Positions 62,063-64,000 of a stretch of DNA of 64,000 nucleotides are shown here, one piece after another; the stretch's first letter is position 1; each line of letters opens with the position of its first letter. Under the pieces are notes generated by a model. It saw only the letters and a program-made list of their open reading frames with translations. It was not told the DNA's origin and searched no databases. A program made the position numbers and the translations under genes. Origin of the DNA: Henckelia pumila (lineage: Eukaryota; Streptophyta; Magnoliopsida; Lamiales; Gesneriaceae); contig NC_133121.1 of NCBI RefSeq assembly GCF_033568475.1, positions 191,916,664-191,980,663 on the forward strand. The letters run 5' to 3'.

Positions 62063-64000
62063 TGTGAGACCTCGGTTCTAAACATCTAATCTCGGATTAA
62101 ACAATAATTAAGCATACAAGATCCAAGATTTAAAGCAATAAAAGAAAGATTTTTTTTAAAAGAACATGCCCGGACCCCGTGCACACATCCGTGCACGGGT
62201 CCGTGCATTTTACTGAAGGGCACATGGACCCCGCACAACCTCCGTGTCCGGGTCCGTGCCTAATCAATGCACTAAAAACTTTAGTTTCTGCCCGACCACA
62301 CGGACCTTCACCCGGAGGCGGCACGTGGTCCGCACACTTAAAAAAAGCATACTCCCAAAGCCTGCGTGGGGACACGGACACTTGCACGGACGTGGCACCG
62401 GGTCCGTGCCTGCTGTACCAGAAAAATAAAAGGCATAAAAAACTGATTCCATGCTAACACAACCCAAATCTTCAATACATAAAGAGGTACAATAAGCATG
62501 CAACAACATCATACAACTCAGTACTCGCATATTCAATACAACATAAACAACGAAGTTCGAGTTCTAAACATGTTCCAAAATAAACTAGATAGACATGCTG
62601 ATTTGACTTCTAAACCGAGTCCCACTTCTTTCTCTCACTCTTGATGCTAACCAAGTCTTCGCTGACTCGAACCTGCCCCACCTGTTGCCAAGTACACAAA
62701 CAAAACAAAGCAACAATCGGATAACTCCGGTGAGAATGATATTCCCAGTAAAAGCAACATAACATGCAATACAAGTAATATATCAACAACATGATTTCAA
62801 GAAAACATATTCAAAGTTAAAACGAATGAAATACATGTCTTTAAAATCGGGATATCAACTCTGATAATCAAGGGATTGCTGATATGCTTTTGGGATCTCG
62901 AGGATGAGATCACGTAACGACTCACCGACTCTCCCAATCGAGGTGGTGCCACGTATCCCAATCCCCTAGACTTTGGTGCGACTATAAAGAGTATGCTGAC
63001 ACTAGGTGAAATTCTACACCCAGGCCACTCGTTTATAGCCCCCAAAACGTCTAACAAAAAGGGCGTACAGCCCGCTGAAAATTAAAGATTTAAGCTCAAG
63101 ATGAATGCATAAGAAAACATAAGCATTTAGCCATATAACCAAAAGCTCAAACAACAAAATACAAGTTCCACATTCTAGAACAAGTATTGATGCAAGTATG
63201 TGATTTTAAGAGAAACTCAAGAACCAACTGTCTTGAGTGTGCTATCCCGCTAAAACGATGACTGCTAGTACCTTTGCGATGCAATTAGCTCCAACTATGG
63301 ATACACTACAAAAGAGGTTATATCAAAATCTATACAACCTAAACAACAACAACGCTCAAGGTAAAATCTTTACCGCTCTTTGTCCAACTCTTCAACGATC
63401 AAGTTCTGCTAACTCTGGACTCGACAAACTTCAAACGAATCTGTACAGAGGCAAAATATGATCAACAACAACGAACAAACCCAAATGCCAAAGTTTTACA
63501 ATTCAAACGATTCAAAATCCCAAAACTCAAATCGGCGGCATAACAACTATAAACTGATCAAACCAAAAACGCATACATCAGTACAGCATTTAAAACAACT
63601 CAAAGCAATGCTAAAACAACAATAACAATCCAAATCCAACAAATCACAAAACTCCCATTTTTGAATTATGCTTCCGAAAATAAAAAAATCCGAACGACGC
63701 TCTATTTCAAAACCGACTGAGAATAATCGATAAGAACTATCTCAAGAGCAACATAACCGAAACTCAATCGATTCTAACATCATAAAAAAATAGAAGTATA
63801 ACTGATCGGAGAAATACGTAAGATAGAACAAAGCTCTCACTGCTGTGATCGCTAATCTGCCTTCAGATTAAAATTCTAACGGATGGATCGACCGAAAACC
63901 GAGATCTAAAAGCTTGAAGAAATGTTTCCCAAGATTTAATGGAGGAATCACGATGGAAGGGAAGGGTGAAGACTAATTCCAAGTCAAACAAATGGTAGAT
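62063..64000 (-). mobile_element. Element E: LTR related to that of element D, runs off the right edge
   Basis: Starts TGTGAGACCTCGGTTCTAA, the reverse complement of the D-type LTR end. It also carries, reverse complemented, the D landmarks near 16973-17045 (here 62670-62760) and the ctcgggatc region (here about 62890-62960). No PBS lies to its left, so it is a 3' LTR or a solo LTR in minus orientation. Short frames inside are not genes. Confidence 0.8.
62160..62415 (-). repeat. CACGGACC motif cluster in the element E LTR
   Basis: About ten copies of cgtgcacgg, gggtccgtgc or ggacccgtgc-like words in both orientations, located 100-350 bases from the LTR 3' end, the place where the D LTR has GCTCGAGCGAGC instead. 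Confidence 0.82.

Noticed and set aside
62130..62536. Overlapping frames rich in Gly, Pro and Cys at the right end
   Set aside because: Produced by the CACGGACC motif cluster in the E LTR, open on both strands.

Overview
This is a stretch of nuclear DNA from a flowering plant, almost certainly a eudicot. The evidence is plant LTR retrotransposon lineages (Athila, Tekay/Del-like, SIRE/Maximus-like), PIF/Harbinger, CACTA, hAT and Mutator-type elements, a P4-ATPase gene with short GT-AG introns, and no bacterial gene organisation. An asterid (for example Lamiales) is a guess only; nothing in the window settles the species.

Only one host gene looks intact: an 11-exon aminophospholipid ATPase (ALA-type flippase, 1253 codons plus stop) at 44509-49557. 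A second host-derived piece is a single exon of an organic cation/carnitine transporter 7-like MFS protein at 30062-30299. It keeps its splice sites and sits inside a CACTA-like element, so it looks like captured gene sequence. Nearly everything else is transposable element.

Layout. Positions 1-22404 form a stack of insertions inside insertions. From outermost (oldest) to innermost (youngest): a copia element (F, 17515-22404, minus), split in its reverse transcriptase by a Tekay-like element (D, 13790-17514, plus), split in its integrase by a coding-poor element (B, 7764-13789, minus), split in its LTR by an Athila element (A, 663-7763, plus), split in its RNase H region by a copia-type LTR (1-662, minus). 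Next is a complete non-autonomous gag-only element (H, 22440-27931) with a perfect 5-bp target duplication. A CACTA-like element (about 28636-37150) follows; it carries the transporter exon and hosts a PIF/Harbinger element (32508-36863) that has both a MYB-like gene and a transposase gene. A decayed copia gag and its LTR (37200-39830) come next, then an AT-rich region with MITEs. The ALA gene is followed on its 3' side by a MULE MITE, a hAT MITE and a small repeat family. The right end holds copia LTRs invaded by a full Tekay-like element (C, 53421-61009, perfect TSD) and by an LTR related to that of D (62063-64000).

The most unusual theme is that almost every LTR family here carries its own cluster of short GC-rich palindromic or inverted motifs at a fixed place in the LTR: GCGCGCCCGC in A, GGATCGTCCGATC in B, CTCGATCGGTA hairpins in H, GCTCGAGCGAGC in D, CACGGACC in E, GATCGGAGCTTCCGATC in C and F. 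Related LTRs (D and E) carry different motifs, and the two sister LTRs of C differ in motif copy number. I saw no tRNA, rRNA or CRISPR feature.
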